The translations under genes were made by a program, and so were the position numbers. Below are positions 1 through 9,940 of a stretch of 64,000 bases of DNA, in pieces. Position 1 is the stretch's first letter. Every line of letters starts with the position of its first letter. Under the pieces are notes generated by a model. It saw only the letters and a list, made by a program, of their open reading frames with translations, did no database searches and was not told where the DNA came from. The stretch lies in contig NZ_CP082780.1 of assembly GCF_019915265.1 (NCBI RefSeq), forward strand, positions 2,046,001-2,110,000, written 5' to 3'. This DNA comes from Bacillus aquiflavi. GTDB lineage: Bacteria > Bacillota > Bacilli > Bacillales > Cytobacillaceae.

Positions 1-33
1 AGCTTTAAGAAATTAAGAAAAGGAAATCAGTTT

Positions 34-1022
34 TTAATCTGCTGATAAATCAATATCTGCAGAATAAATATAGTGTTTTTCCCCAAGTTTATCTTCCATT
101 ATCAACACTCCGTCTTCTGTGATCCCTAATGCTGTTCCTTTAATTGAACCGGACAGTGTTCTCGCAATGATTTGTTTGCCTATACTGATTGCATAGCTTT
201 CCCACAATAATTTTATCGGATGAAAACCTTTTTCTAAATAAAGTAAATAAAGTGTTTCCAACTTAGATAAAAAGACTTTGATTAATTCGGCCCTTTTAAT
301 CGGCTCTCCTTTTTCAAGAAAAATGGATGTCGCAATTGAACGAAGTTCTTCAGGGAAATCTTCCGCTTTTTGATTAGCATTTATTCCTATCCCAATAATA
401 ATTGAAAAAATTCGATCCGCTTCTGCTTGAAGCTCTGTTAAAATACCGGCAAGCTTTTTTCCATTTATTAAAATATCATTCGGCCATTTAATATGTGCTC
501 TTATACCACTTACTTCTTCTATTGCTTGTACAGCAGCAACAGCAGTAATTAATGTTAGCTGCGGTGCTTTCGGAATTGGAATATTTGGCCGTAAAATAAT
601 ACTCATCCAGATACCCGTCGATTTTGCAGAATGCCAATTTCTAGCAAGTCGTCCTCTTCCTTTAAGCTGCTCTTCCGCTACGATAACCGTTCCCTCAGGT
701 ACACCTTTATAAGCAAGTTTTTTGCGCAATTTTTTTGTGTTGAATCAACCGTTTCCTCATAATGAATGAGTGATCCTAATAATTTTGTTTTTAAACCTAG
801 ACGGATTTCATCTGCAGTTACTTTTTCTGGTGTTTTTATAATACGATATCCTTTTTTACGAACTGCCTCTAACTCAAAGCCTTCTTTACGCAGCTCTTCA
901 ATATGCTTCCAAACAGCAGTACGGGAACAACCAAGTAAATCAGCTAAATATTGACCAGATAAATACTCCCCATCCGCATTTGAAAAAGCATTAAGCAATT
1001 GTTTCCTCAGCTCCGATTGCAT
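34..1022 (-). pseudogene. birA: Biotin-protein ligase / biotin repressor BirA, interrupted by a frameshift
   Basis: BirA attaches biotin to acetyl-CoA carboxylase and represses biotin genes. The N-terminal part (1022 down to about 740) has the winged helix motif CSRTAVWKHIEELRKEG. The C-terminal part (34-729) has the catalytic GRGRLARNWHS and KWPNDILINGKK motifs and a full ligase domain plus C-terminal domain. The two parts lie in different frames around 725-737, where runs of seven and six A (minus strand) each seem one base too long; removing one A from each restores a reading like DSTQKIAQKLAYKG. Together the parts match the usual ~325 residues. It overlaps the end of cca by 16 bases. BirA is essential in relatives, so either the reads are wrong here or the ligase half is translated from its own TTG (729). 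Confidence 0.85.
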
Positions 1023-2203
1023 TTTCTGACCCACTCCTTTATTACTTCTTTACGGTTAGCAAGATTCCCCTCTACTACACTTGTCTCGATTTCCGCCAGC
1101 AATTGTTTTAACCACGGTCCGCCTTTTTGATTTAGCCATTCCATTAAATCTTTACCATTTGCATCAAGTTCAGAACGTTCTTTAATTGGTAATCGATCGT
1201 ATTGACTTAGCCACTTAAAAATGGAGGAAAAGTTACGATTCGTAATTACACAGTATAGTCGTTCAACTTTTTCTATATTTTCTCGCCCTGTTCGATACAA
1301 TTGCTCCTTCGTCCATTCGTTATGTAAACGGTTGTGTAACGAAGATAATAATAGCTTTACTTGTTTTATTTGCTTAAGTGACAATTTCCATTTTCTTAAT
1401 ATCTTTTCTACATTTATGACAGAAATTTCACACGAAAATAGCAAAAGAGTCCAAAGTTCGTCTAATGAAAGCTTGTCTAATTGATAGTTTGTCATTCGAA
1501 TGATGCCATCGCCTTTTTCTGCTAATCCCGGCAAATGATGATGCAATCGAGTTTCAACAAGTAAACGCAGAGCTTGAACAGAACCTTCTCCAATGAGAAG
1601 TTTTTCAAATTCATTTGCTATTCTTTCTATCGCAATTTTTGTCAATAAATAACCATATTCTATTAATGCTCGCTTCGTGTTTTCTTCTATCGTAAATTGT
1701 AATTGACTAACAAAGCGAACTGCTCTCATCATTCGTAAAGCATCTTCTTTGAATCGCGCTTCTGCGCTGCCGACGGTTACAATTTCCCGTTTCAAGATCG
1801 CTCTTTTACCCGCAAACGGATCTATGATTTTACCGTTTTTATCCATAGCAATCGCATTCATCGTGAAATCCCGTCTTCGTAAATCTTCTTCAAGCGATCG
1901 AATAAAGGTAACTCCCTTTGGACGGCGAAAATCTTTATATTCTGCTTCCGTACGAAAAGTAGTGATTTCATATGTCATATTTTCAAATAGGACAAGCACG
2001 GTTCCATGCTCTATTCCTAAATCAACTGTTTGATGAAATATACGTTTCACTTCTTCAGGTGTAGCTGATGTGGCAATATCTATATCCTCTATTTCTCGCT
2101 GAAGCAAATAATTGCGAACAGAACCACCAACAAAGTATGCTTCGAAATTAGCCTTTTCTAATTTCTCAATAACTGGAACTGCTTTTAAGAAAGGATGATT
2201 CAT
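1007..2203 (-). CDS. cca: CCA-adding tRNA nucleotidyltransferase
   Basis: Adds or repairs the 3' CCA of tRNA in the cytoplasm. The N-terminus has the class II polymerase-beta signature GGSVRNYLL followed by the DIDIA metal-binding acidic pair, then RRDFTMNAIAMD and EDALRMMRAVRF, all typical of the family. About 398 residues, as expected. I place the start at the ATG preceded by an AAAGGTGA ribosome site that overlaps the end of bshA; a GTG at 2215 is the alternative. It follows bshA and precedes birA, the B. subtilis order. Confidence 0.95.
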   Translation of the reverse strand: MNHPFLKAVPVIEKLEKANFEAYFVGGSVRNYLLQREIEDIDIATSATPEEVKRIFHQTVDLGIEHGTVLVLFENMTYEITTFRTEAEYKDFRRPKGVTFIRSLEEDLRRRDFTMNAIAMDKNGKIIDPFAGKRAILKREIVTVGSAEARFKEDALRMMRAVRFVSQLQFTIEENTKRALIEYGYLLTKIAIERIANEFEKLLIGEGSVQALRLLVETRLHHHLPGLAEKGDGIIRMTNYQLDKLSLDELWTLLLFSCEISVINVEKILRKWKLSLKQIKQVKLLLSSLHNRLHNEWTKEQLYRTGRENIEKVERLYCVITNRNFSSIFKWLSQYDRLPIKERSELDANGKDLMEWLNQKGGPWLKQLLAEIETSVVEGNLANRKEVIKEWVRKCNRS

Positions 2204-2211
2204 CTTTTTTG

Positions 2212-3345
2212 TCACCTTTCATTTAGTACGTTGTGATAAATTTTTTCGTAATGATTGACTATCAACTCAGATGAAAAACGCTCATTAACGGAAAGCTCTG
2301 CTTGTTTTGAAAACTGTTTTTGAATCTGCTCATCTTGTAATATATAGAGAGATTTACGCGCAATACAATCAATATCCCCAAGCTCACATATAAAGCCTGT
2401 TTCTCCGTCCATAATTACTTCTGGAATACCGCCAACTTTTGTTCCGATGCTTGGCACCCCACAAGACATTGCTTCAAGGATTACAAGTCCAAAGCTTTCC
2501 TTTTCGGAAAGGAGCAGCATTAAATCACTAATTGAATATAATTCTTCTAAATTATCTTGCTTCCCTAAAAATAAAACTTTTCCCGCGAGACCGAGCTGCT
2601 TCACGAGATTACAAATAACAGTTATTTCAGGACCATCACCGACTAATAACAACTTAGCGGGGAGCTGTTCACTTATTTTCTTAAAAACTTTTACGACATC
2701 ACATACACGTTTCACCGCTCGAAAATTCGAAACATGGATGACAACTTTTTCTTTCGGATCAATTCCGTATTCTTTCAGTAAATGATTAGAATTTATCCGC
2801 CGATAAACACGTTCATCAACAAAATTATAAACTGTTTCTATATGTTTATGAGGATGAATTAGCTCGTAAGTTTGATTGACTAAAGCATTTGAAACGGCTG
2901 TTACATAGTCAGATTGCTCAATCCCGAAACGGATGACATTTGTTAATGAAGGATCATATCCCAGTACAGTGATGTCTGTTCCATGTAAGGTCGTCACCAC
3001 TTTTAAGTTATAACCACTCATCTGTTTTGCAAGAATTGCACAAACTGCATGGGGAATAGCGTAATGTACATGTAGTAAATCCAACTTTTCTCTTTTGGCA
3101 ACTTCAGTCATTTTATTCGCTAGGGCAATATCATATGGCGGATATTGAAAGACAGAATATTGGTTAACCTCTACTTGATGATAATAAATGTTATGATACA
3201 TTTTGTTTAGCCGAAAAGGAATACTTGATGAAATAAAATGAATTTCGTGTCCCCGTTCTGCTAATAATTTCCCCAACTCCGTTGCTACAACACCTGAACC
3301 GCCGACTGTTGGATAACATGTAATACCTATTTTTAATTTTTCCAT
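2212..3345 (-). CDS. bshA: N-acetyl-alpha-D-glucosaminyl L-malate synthase BshA (bacillithiol step 1)
   Basis: GT-B retaining glycosyltransferase (GT4) that joins UDP-GlcNAc and L-malate, the first step to bacillithiol. The N-terminal glycine-rich loop [13 protein letters not shown], the HGTDITVLG motif in the middle, and the C-terminal nucleotide-sugar site [20 protein letters not shown] are visible. 377 residues, the usual length. It is followed at 3376 by bshB1, so two steps of the pathway are neighbours, and its stop overlaps the region upstream of cca. A bacillithiol disulfide reductase gene lies further along at 46 kb. Confidence 0.95.
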   Translation of the reverse strand: MEKLKIGITCYPTVGGSGVVATELGKLLAERGHEIHFISSSIPFRLNKMYHNIYYHQVEVNQYSVFQYPPYDIALANKMTEVAKREKLDLLHVHYAIPHAVCAILAKQMSGYNLKVVTTLHGTDITVLGYDPSLTNVIRFGIEQSDYVTAVSNALVNQTYELIHPHKHIETVYNFVDERVYRRINSNHLLKEYGIDPKEKVVIHVSNFRAVKRVCDVVKVFKKISEQLPAKLLLVGDGPEITVICNLVKQLGLAGKVLFLGKQDNLEELYSISDLMLLLSEKESFGLVILEAMSCGVPSIGTKVGGIPEVIMDGETGFICELGDIDCIARKSLYILQDEQIQKQFSKQAELSVNERFSSELIVNHYEKIYHNVLNER

Positions 3346-3375
3346 AAAGACTCTCCTTTATCAGCGCCTCTTTAT

Positions 3376-4086
3376 TTATAAGCAGTCAGGATTAACAAGC
3401 AGAGGTCTTTTCACTTTAAAACCTTCTGCAAATTCAACACCAACTTCTTTCCCAAATAGACGTTCACGTGCTTTTACAGTCTCAATATATCCATTTGTTA
3501 ATGGAGTTTTGAAACTAGCCTCCTGATTAAATTGACTTGCGTACGCTTGTAAACTAGCAAGCTTTTGGTCAATTTCATCAGAGACATCAATAACAAAATC
3601 AGGCTTATGAAAACCATTTATCATATAAAAATAAATGTTAGCAACTTTATGATAAGAAAGGTTACTGCCACAATCATATTTTCTAATTCCAGCCGAAAAA
3701 ACAGCTTCTTCAACAAGGCGAGCACAATTCCCATGATCTGGATGACGATCCTCAAAAAATGGCGCGAAAACAGTCGCAGGTCGATAACGTCGAATAATCG
3801 CGACAATTTTTTTTATGTATTCTTCTTTTAATTGCAAGCCCCTGTCAGGCAAGCCAATCGTTTGTCGAAAAGATACCCCTAATATTGAGGCGGCTTTTTT
3901 TGCCTCTTCTTTCCTTAACATAACGGTTCCATTCGATGATAATTCAGCTTCCGTTAAATCGCAGATGGCTACTTTTTTACCCGCCTTTGTTAATTTTACG
4001 ATTGAAGCCCCCATTCCAATCTCCACATCATCTGCATGAGCACCAAACGCAAGAATATCCACATTTATTGTTTCACTTTTCTCCAT
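3376..4086 (-). CDS. bshB1: GlcNAc-malate deacetylase BshB1 (bacillithiol step 2)
   Basis: LmbE/PIG-L family zinc deacetylase that removes acetate from GlcNAc-malate. The metal-binding motif AHADDVEIG near the N-terminus and the second histidine motif RHPDHGNC are both present, with [10 protein letters not shown] between them as in B. subtilis YpjG. 236 residues. Its start lies inside the end of mgsA (22-base overlap), which suggests translational coupling, and bshA follows about 30 bases downstream. Confidence 0.94.
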   Translation of the reverse strand: MEKSETINVDILAFGAHADDVEIGMGASIVKLTKAGKKVAICDLTEAELSSNGTVMLRKEEAKKAASILGVSFRQTIGLPDRGLQLKEEYIKKIVAIIRRYRPATVFAPFFEDRHPDHGNCARLVEEAVFSAGIRKYDCGSNLSYHKVANIYFYMINGFHKPDFVIDVSDEIDQKLASLQAYASQFNQEASFKTPLTNGYIETVKARERLFGKEVGVEFAEGFKVKRPLLVNPDCL

Positions 4087-4460
4087 GATAGATCCCCTCT
4101 CTTTAACCCCATAACGATGATCTCTGCAGTTCCCATATTTGTTGCAAGAGGAACTGAATATACATCACAAAGACGAATAAGAGCTGATACATCTGGTTCG
4201 TGAGGCTGAGCTGTTAACGGATCTCGAAAAAAGAAGACGACGTCCATTTTATTTTTAGCGATCAGTGCACCAATTTCCTGATCGCCTCCAAACGGACCAG
4301 ACTGGAATCGGTGTACAGATAAACCCGTCTCCTCGATTATTCTTGAACCTGTTGTTCCTGTTGCAAATAAAGTATGAGCAGCAAACACCGATTTATATGC
4401 AATAATAAATTGAACAAGATCGTCCTTTTTCTTATCATGAGCTATTAAGGCAATATTCAT
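4065..4460 (-). CDS. mgsA: Methylglyoxal synthase
   Basis: Converts dihydroxyacetone phosphate to methylglyoxal and phosphate, a bypass used when sugar phosphates build up. The N-terminal [12 protein letters not shown], the central TGTTG phosphate loop and the [15 protein letters not shown] motif carrying the catalytic aspartate are all present; 131 residues is the normal size. It lies between dapB and bshB1. Bacillithiol helps detoxify methylglyoxal in Bacillus, so the overlap with bshB1 makes functional sense. Confidence 0.95.
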   Translation of the reverse strand: MNIALIAHDKKKDDLVQFIIAYKSVFAAHTLFATGTTGSRIIEETGLSVHRFQSGPFGGDQEIGALIAKNKMDVVFFFRDPLTAQPHEPDVSALIRLCDVYSVPLATNMGTAEIIVMGLKRGDLSWRKVKQ

Positions 4461-4471
4461 ATTTTATCCCC

Positions 4472-5272
4472 CTACTCCAAAATATTTTCTAAACCATAAA
4501 TAAAAGTGTCAATATTCATTACTGTTTCAACTGCAACCTTCACTCCAGACATAAATGATTCACGATTATATGAATCGTGGCGAATCGTTAACGTTTGACC
4601 ATTCGAACCAAACATTACTTGTTGATGGGCAATTAATCCAGGAAGGCGAACTGAATGAATGTGCATTCCATCATAATTTGCATCTCTTGCCCCTTTCATC
4701 GTTTCTTTTTCATTTGGGTGGCCTTGTTGCTTCTCCTCTTTGACAGCAGAAATCATCTCAGCCGTTTTAACAGCTGTTCCTGAAGGAGCATCAAGCTTTT
4801 GATCGTGATGAAGTTTAATTATTTCTACATCATTAAAGAATTTCGCTGCCATTTGAGAAAACCTCATCATTAACACCGCACCAATTGCAAAGTTAGGTGC
4901 GATAATACAGCCTATTTTCTTTTCTTGACAGTCTGCCTCTAATTTAAGTAAATTTTCCTTTGTAAATCCCGTTGTTCCAACAACTGGACGCACACCATAA
5001 CGAAGCGCTGTTTCTGCATGAGTCATTCCAACTTCAGGAGTTGTTAAATCAATTAGCACATCAGCGTCATTTTCTTGAAAACATTGCTCTATATCTGTAT
5101 ATATCGGTACATTTACGTTTGGAAAATCACCCAAGTCAGCTAGCATTTTACCGTCATTTTTATAATCTAAAACAGCAATCAACTGGAAATGATCTGTTCT
5201 TTCAACTAGTCGAACAGCTTCTCTGCCCATTCTCCCGCGGGGGCCAGCAATAATAATTTTAATGTTCTTCAT
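4472..5272 (-). CDS. dapB: 4-hydroxy-tetrahydrodipicolinate reductase
   Basis: NAD(P)H-dependent reductase of lysine and meso-diaminopimelate synthesis, which also feeds spore dipicolinate. The N-terminal Rossmann motif is [11 protein letters not shown], the substrate-site motif is [13 protein letters not shown], and VVGTTGF lies between. 266 residues, full length. It follows ypjD by three bases and precedes mgsA by about a dozen, so these form one operon. Confidence 0.96.
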   Translation of the reverse strand: MKNIKIIIAGPRGRMGREAVRLVERTDHFQLIAVLDYKNDGKMLADLGDFPNVNVPIYTDIEQCFQENDADVLIDLTTPEVGMTHAETALRYGVRPVVGTTGFTKENLLKLEADCQEKKIGCIIAPNFAIGAVLMMRFSQMAAKFFNDVEIIKLHHDQKLDAPSGTAVKTAEMISAVKEEKQQGHPNEKETMKGARDANYDGMHIHSVRLPGLIAHQQVMFGSNGQTLTIRHDSYNRESFMSGVKVAVETVMNIDTFIYGLENILE

Positions 5273-5275
5273 CTT

Positions 5276-5614
5276 TTATTCCTCACCTTCAATTTTTGTC
5301 CACCGATTTTTATCTCGCGTATTAAACTTATGCATAACACGATTATGTGCTGTTTCAAGGTCAATATTTAACGAGTTTGCTAAACAAATTAATACAAACA
5401 ACATATCGCCTAATTCTTCTTCTATCTTTTTTTCCTGTTCTGTTTTCTTCTTCGGTTTTTCTCCATAATAGTGGTTAATTTCTCGTGCAAGCTCACCAAG
5501 TTCCTCGGTCATTCTCGCGAGCATCGCCAATGGAGAAAAATAACCTTCTTTAAATTGACTGATATATGTATCTACCTCTTGCTGTAAATCTTTCACTGTT
5601 TTTTTTGTACTCAA
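5276..5614 (-). CDS. ypjD: MazG-like nucleotide pyrophosphohydrolase YpjD
   Basis: Small all-alpha NTP pyrophosphohydrolase of the MazG type, probably cleaning non-canonical nucleotides. The metal-binding helices read EELGELAREI and EEELGDMLFVL, the typical ExxE...ExxD pattern. 112 residues. First gene of the ypjD-dapB-mgsA-bshB1-bshA-cca-birA cluster, as in B. subtilis. The exact substrate is not known from sequence. Confidence 0.9.
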   Translation of the reverse strand: MSTKKTVKDLQQEVDTYISQFKEGYFSPLAMLARMTEELGELAREINHYYGEKPKKKTEQEKKIEEELGDMLFVLICLANSLNIDLETAHNRVMHKFNTRDKNRWTKIEGEE

Positions 5615-5793
5615 ACTAACATCTCCTCTTACTTTTCTTATTTTATGTTAGCTAAAACCAATTCCTTTTACAAATGTTTTTATATTTCTCTCCTTTGAAA
5701 TCTACTAGATCAAAGAAAAAGTCTTGTTGCCCTAATACATTAGATTTTATATAATGATAGCGCTTTGACTTTTTATGTAGGGGAGGATTAAAA

Positions 5794-6666
5794 ATGATTT
5801 TTGGTTTAAAATTGAAAAATATATGTTTTATTTTTGTAGGTGCTGCGATTTTTTCTTTTGGAATTGTACATTTTAATATGCAAAATAACTTAGCGGAAGG
5901 CGGCTTTACTGGAATTACATTGTTGCTTTATTTTTTATTTGATTTCAACCCCTCCTACGTTAACTTATTACTTAATATTCCTCTCTTTTTATTTGCCTGG
6001 AAACTATTGGGCCGTAACGCTTTTCTATATACAATCATTGGTACGATAGGTGTTTCGATCTTTTTAGAAATTTTCCAGCGCTATCAAATTGACATGCCGC
6101 TAAAAGAAGACTTAACACTTGCTGCACTATTTGCAGGTGTTTTTATCGGTGTCGGATTAGGAATTATTTTCCGCTTTGGAGGTACTACCGGCGGAGTGGA
6201 TATTATCGCACGGCTTCTATATAAATATATCGGCTGGAGCATGGGAAAAACAATGTTTCTTTTCGATGCAGTCGTCATTGCGATGTCACTTATTTTTTAT
6301 CTAACATATCAAGAAGCAATGTACACACTTGTTGCTGTTTTTGTCGGTGCAAGAGTTATTGATTTTATGCAAGAAGGAGCATACTCCGCAAGAGGCGCGA
6401 TGATTATTTCTGAGAAAAACGAAGAAATTGCTATGAAAATAATGAATGAAATGGAAAGAGGCATTACAATTCTGAAAGGACACGGCTCATTTACGAAACA
6501 AGAACGAGAGGTACTTTACTGTGTAGTTGGTAAAAATGAAATTGTTCGATTAAAAAATATTATTACATCTATCGATCCACATGCATTCGTATCAGTAAGC
6601 ATTGTTCATGACGTACTAGGAGAAGGCTTTACATTAGATGAAAACAAAAAGCCGATTGAACGTTGA
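5794..6666 (+). CDS. ypjC: YitT-family membrane protein YpjC
   Basis: Integral membrane protein of about five to six helices (residues ~10-180) followed by a soluble C-terminal DUF2179 domain (about 200-290, containing HGSFTKQEREVLYCVV). Signature GFTGITLLLYF and FGGTTGGVDIIARLL are typical of the YitT/DUF161 family. The start follows a good GGGGAGG site. Transcribed opposite to its neighbours. Function unknown; the DUF2179 domain resembles a PII-like ligand-binding fold. Confidence 0.88.
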   Translation: MIFGLKLKNICFIFVGAAIFSFGIVHFNMQNNLAEGGFTGITLLLYFLFDFNPSYVNLLLNIPLFLFAWKLLGRNAFLYTIIGTIGVSIFLEIFQRYQIDMPLKEDLTLAALFAGVFIGVGLGIIFRFGGTTGGVDIIARLLYKYIGWSMGKTMFLFDAVVIAMSLIFYLTYQEAMYTLVAVFVGARVIDFMQEGAYSARGAMIISEKNEEIAMKIMNEMERGITILKGHGSFTKQEREVLYCVVGKNEIVRLKNIITSIDPHAFVSVSIVHDVLGEGFTLDENKKPIER

Positions 6667-6669
6667 AAA

Positions 6670-6718
6670 GCCGTGCGACAAATGAAAGTCTTGAAGAGGA
6701 CTTTATTTGTTGCACGGC
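6670..6718. terminator. Long hairpin between convergent ypjC and the metallopeptidase gene
   Basis: Arms GCCGTGCGACAAAT and ATTTGTTGCACGGC pair nearly perfectly around a shorter inner hairpin (AAGTC...GACTT). It lies between two convergent genes and probably terminates both, although the T-tract is weak on either side. Confidence 0.65.
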
Positions 6719-6724
6719 ATTCAA

Positions 6725-7402
6725 TTAATCGTCTTGGTTCATTCCAATGAACATTAAAATAAATCGAAGTAATTCTAATACTGCAATGGCGGCAGCGGCT
6801 ACATATGTTAATGCAGCGGCATTTAAAACTTTTTTTGTCTCACGTTCTTCATCATTTCGAATGATTCCTAATGAGATGACTTGATCCATTGCTCGATTTG
6901 ACGCATTAAACTCGACGGGTAGTGTAACCACCTGGAATAGAACTGCAGCTGCCATAAAAATAATACCTAATAGCAATAAATTTTGGGAAGTTAAAATAAT
7001 TCCCACTAAAATTAAAATCCATGACAAATTTGAGCCTAAGCTTGCGATAGGTACTAAAGCATGCCGAAAACGTAAAAATGCATAGTCTTGTTGGTCTTGT
7101 ATCGCGTGGCCTACTTCATGAGCAGCTACAGCTGCTGAGGCGATAGAATGCCCATGATAGTTGTTAGAGGATAATCTAACGGTTTTAGAACGTGGATCAT
7201 AATGATCACTTAAAACGCCGCCCGTTTCCTCAACTGTTACATCATATAAACCGTTTGCATCTAAAATTTTTCTAGCTACTTCAGCTCCAGGCATTTGTGA
7301 AGATGACGGAACTTGTGAAAACTTTTTATAAGCCCCTTTTACATTCATCTGCGCCCATAGTGGAATAATAATAATTAGCGCAAAATAAATTAAAAATCCC
7401 AT
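6725..7402 (-). CDS. Neutral zinc metallopeptidase, YugP-like
   Basis: Membrane metalloprotease. The zinc motif HEVGHAIQ lies near residue 95, with a membrane segment at the very N-terminus and further hydrophobic segments at about 115-165 and 200-220. 225 residues, as for YugP/DUF2232-like zinc peptidases. It stands between ypjC and ypjB, a position where B. subtilis has no such gene. Substrate unknown. Confidence 0.85.
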   Translation of the reverse strand: MGFLIYFALIIIIPLWAQMNVKGAYKKFSQVPSSSQMPGAEVARKILDANGLYDVTVEETGGVLSDHYDPRSKTVRLSSNNYHGHSIASAAVAAHEVGHAIQDQQDYAFLRFRHALVPIASLGSNLSWILILVGIILTSQNLLLLGIIFMAAAVLFQVVTLPVEFNASNRAMDQVISLGIIRNDEERETKKVLNAAALTYVAAAAIAVLELLRFILMFIGMNQDD

Positions 7403-7518
7403 TGCTTACCTCCATCATTGATCTGAAGTTATTATCTCAATTTTATTCATATAATAAAATCTTGTCAATTAATTAGACTTTTTATACGAAAGGAATGAGA
7501 AGAGATGAATTAAAGGGG

Positions 7519-8307
7519 TTATAGATGCTTTGATTTACTAGTTTGTTTTTGTTTATCCCCTTTATTTTTTCTCCATCCTACATAGCTTAAGGTGAGGATA
7601 ATGATGCTGCCTGTCGAGATGATCACCCACCATAACGAAGGGTCTGCCTCATCCTCAGTTACTCCAAAAAAAATTGTTTTTAAATCAGCTTCCAAAGCTT
7701 CTAATTCATGTTGACTAGAAATTTCTGATAATACTTGGGGACGATAATGATCGATATAATTTATCCGTGCATCAAGCTTTTGAATTGTTTCAACTGGAAT
7801 ATTAATCTTTAAGCTTGGATAAATCATTTCATATAACATCAAAAATGAATTCAGCTGTAGATGGAATGTCTCATTCTCTCCATTATAAGCAGCCTCTTTT
7901 ACATCGTTAAAAGCAGTCATTATCTGTCCTTCCATCTCCGTCCATAACGGTTGATGTGTTGAAGTGATCGCATCTATAGCTAACCTAAATTTTGTGACTT
8001 TATTTACTCGTTCTTTATGATTAATCGTCGCATTAGTCACCGCTTCTAAAGCCTCTTTATGGGAAACAGTGACAATTCGAAGCTCATCCATTGAGAAAAA
8101 ACGTTCTTTCATAGTGGTTGATAAAAATTGTTCAGAAAAATATTCGAGCAGCCGTTTAGCATCATCATTACGGTTTAATTTAACCATTTGCAGGGCTTCA
8201 TCAGAAATTTGGTCAAGTTTTTCAATTGTAGCTGTCATTTCAGCATTTACTTTTGGAGTTATAAGTAGAAAGATTAGTATAAGTATAATGTTTGATTTTA
8301 TTCTCAT
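7519..8307 (-). CDS. ypjB: Sporulation protein YpjB
   Basis: Secreted or membrane-anchored protein of the YpjB family, linked to sporulation in B. subtilis. It has an N-terminal signal segment ending near TPKVNAEM, a long helical domain, and one C-terminal membrane helix (WVIISTGSIIILTLSYVGW) followed by basic residues. 262 residues. It sits directly downstream of ypjA. The biochemical role is not known. Confidence 0.85.
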   Translation of the reverse strand: MRIKSNIILILIFLLITPKVNAEMTATIEKLDQISDEALQMVKLNRNDDAKRLLEYFSEQFLSTTMKERFFSMDELRIVTVSHKEALEAVTNATINHKERVNKVTKFRLAIDAITSTHQPLWTEMEGQIMTAFNDVKEAAYNGENETFHLQLNSFLMLYEMIYPSLKINIPVETIQKLDARINYIDHYRPQVLSEISSQHELEALEADLKTIFFGVTEDEADPSLWWVIISTGSIIILTLSYVGWRKNKGDKQKQTSKSKHL

Positions 8308-8363
8308 TCTTGTCCCCCCTTATTACTATTAGAATGTATGAAAGGTTGGACAAGGATAGACCA

Positions 8364-8963
8364 TTAATTAATGTTTAATTTTAGTGTAAAGCGATTCTTT
8401 CTAATACAAAAATAGTAAGTCATAGCAAGAGAAAGTATGCTTAGCCAAAATGTAAAGTAGCCAATTTGCGGTGTATATAAATTCAACATATGATAACGCG
8501 GCAGCATATTAAACACATAATCAATCACATCATTGTGTAATGTCCATATCCCAGTCACTACAAGATGCCAAGTTTTAATCCGATAAAAAGGGGCATATAA
8601 TAAACCTTGAACAGCCATTGCAAAATGTGAGCCAATTAACATAAGTGCAATCATATCAAGTTCACCCTTTACTTTAAATACGAGTAGATTCATTACAACT
8701 GCCCAAATTCCATACTTAAATAAAGTAACAATTGCTAGCGCCTCAAATAACGGCCAATTTTTCCCTAATAAAAATGCGATGATAACAAAGACAAAAAACA
8801 GACTTGCTGTAGGACTATCTGGAACAAAAGGGATAAAAATCGCAGGAGTATCTGCAAGCTGCCATTTATACCAATAGTATCCGTAAGCAGTACCTAAAAT
8901 GTTAACTATTAGTAACAGCCATAAAAATGCTCGATTCATTAAAATAGGATATATCCACTTCAT
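8364..8963 (-). CDS. ypjA: DUF1405 membrane protein YpjA
   Basis: Small polytopic membrane protein of about five to six helices, 199 residues. Motifs such as YWYKWQL and PFVPDSPTASLFF at the first loop are typical of the YpjA/DUF1405 family. It follows the qcr operon by about 140 bases but is separated from it by a terminator. Function unknown. Confidence 0.85.
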   Translation of the reverse strand: MKWIYPILMNRAFLWLLLIVNILGTAYGYYWYKWQLADTPAIFIPFVPDSPTASLFFVFVIIAFLLGKNWPLFEALAIVTLFKYGIWAVVMNLLVFKVKGELDMIALMLIGSHFAMAVQGLLYAPFYRIKTWHLVVTGIWTLHNDVIDYVFNMLPRYHMLNLYTPQIGYFTFWLSILSLAMTYYFCIRKNRFTLKLNIN

Positions 8964-9065
8964 TGTTCAGCCTCTTTCATTTTAGATTATGTATTACAAA
9001 CAAATAACTTTTGGTCATGTGAATCGAGTGAGATCCTATGCCTCGTTTAAGGCTTGAAACTGTAT

Positions 9066-9099
9066 ATAACAAAGGCTGACGAAAAAATTTCGTCAGCCT
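9066..9099 (-). terminator. Rho-independent terminator of the qcr operon
   Basis: Perfect 12-base stem AGGCTGACGAAA / TTTCGTCAGCCT followed on the minus strand by a short T-rich stretch, 11 bases downstream of the qcrC stop. Confidence 0.8.
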
Positions 9100-9109
9100 A
9101 AAAGTAATA

Positions 9110-9877
9110 TTATTCTTCTTCAAGACCTGCAATAAATTCAGCAAGTTTTTGTAATTCTTCATCAGAACCAGTAAACGCGCCAGCAGGCATGTCGCCTCTT
9201 CCATTGATGATAATATCTTTCACTTCATCAGCTGACAATCCAGTGCCAACAAGCGTTGGTCCTGAAACCCCTTCAAAATCTCCGCCGTGACATCCAGCAC
9301 AAGAAGGTTGATATAATTTATATTCTTCTGATTCCTTATCAACTACTGGTCCCTCGACAATCTCTCCTTGTTTTGCTGCTGCTTCCCAGTCATGGGTTGC
9401 TACAGATTCCCAAGTTAAGAATACGATGGATGCTAAAGCTAGTAACATAAATCCTGTTGCGAATGGACGCTTAGACGGACGTCGATGAGGTCCTCTATCA
9501 ATAAATGGAGCTAGCAATAATGCTCCAAACGCCAATCCTGGGATGACAAGAGCACCGATAACCGTATACGGTCCAGATGCAAATGAATATTTTAACAACT
9601 GATATAAGAATAAGAAATACCAGTCAGGAAGCGGTATATAACCAGTATCAGTCGGATCAGCAATTCTCTCGAGCGGAGGCTCATGAGCAATTGTTAAACT
9701 TAAAAATCCGATGAGAAATACTGCACCTACCATCCATTCTCTTAAAAGGAAGTTAGGCCAAAATGCTTCTGTTTTTCCAGGATATTCTGAATAATCTTTT
9801 GGAATATTTGGCATTCGATGTTCACGTGCAGGTACACGGGAATCACCTACAAATTTCATACCTTTACCACGATGCAT
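9110..9877 (-). CDS. qcrC: Menaquinol:cytochrome c reductase cytochrome b/c subunit QcrC
   Basis: Fusion typical of Bacillus. Residues ~1-165 correspond to cytochrome b6f subunit IV (PDWYFLFLYQLLKY motif and three membrane helices), and residues ~175-255 form a c-type cytochrome domain with the heme-binding motif CAGCH. The axial methionine is probably in GRGDMPAG. 255 residues, full length. Last gene of qcrABC; it passes electrons from menaquinol to cytochrome c at the membrane surface. Confidence 0.96.
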   Translation of the reverse strand: MHRGKGMKFVGDSRVPAREHRMPNIPKDYSEYPGKTEAFWPNFLLREWMVGAVFLIGFLSLTIAHEPPLERIADPTDTGYIPLPDWYFLFLYQLLKYSFASGPYTVIGALVIPGLAFGALLLAPFIDRGPHRRPSKRPFATGFMLLALASIVFLTWESVATHDWEAAAKQGEIVEGPVVDKESEEYKLYQPSCAGCHGGDFEGVSGPTLVGTGLSADEVKDIIINGRGDMPAGAFTGSDEELQKLAEFIAGLEEE

Positions 9878-9940
9878 CTAATATTCTCCCTCCTTTATCC
9901 AATAAGTTGAACGAAATCTACTGATTTGTACAACATAATT

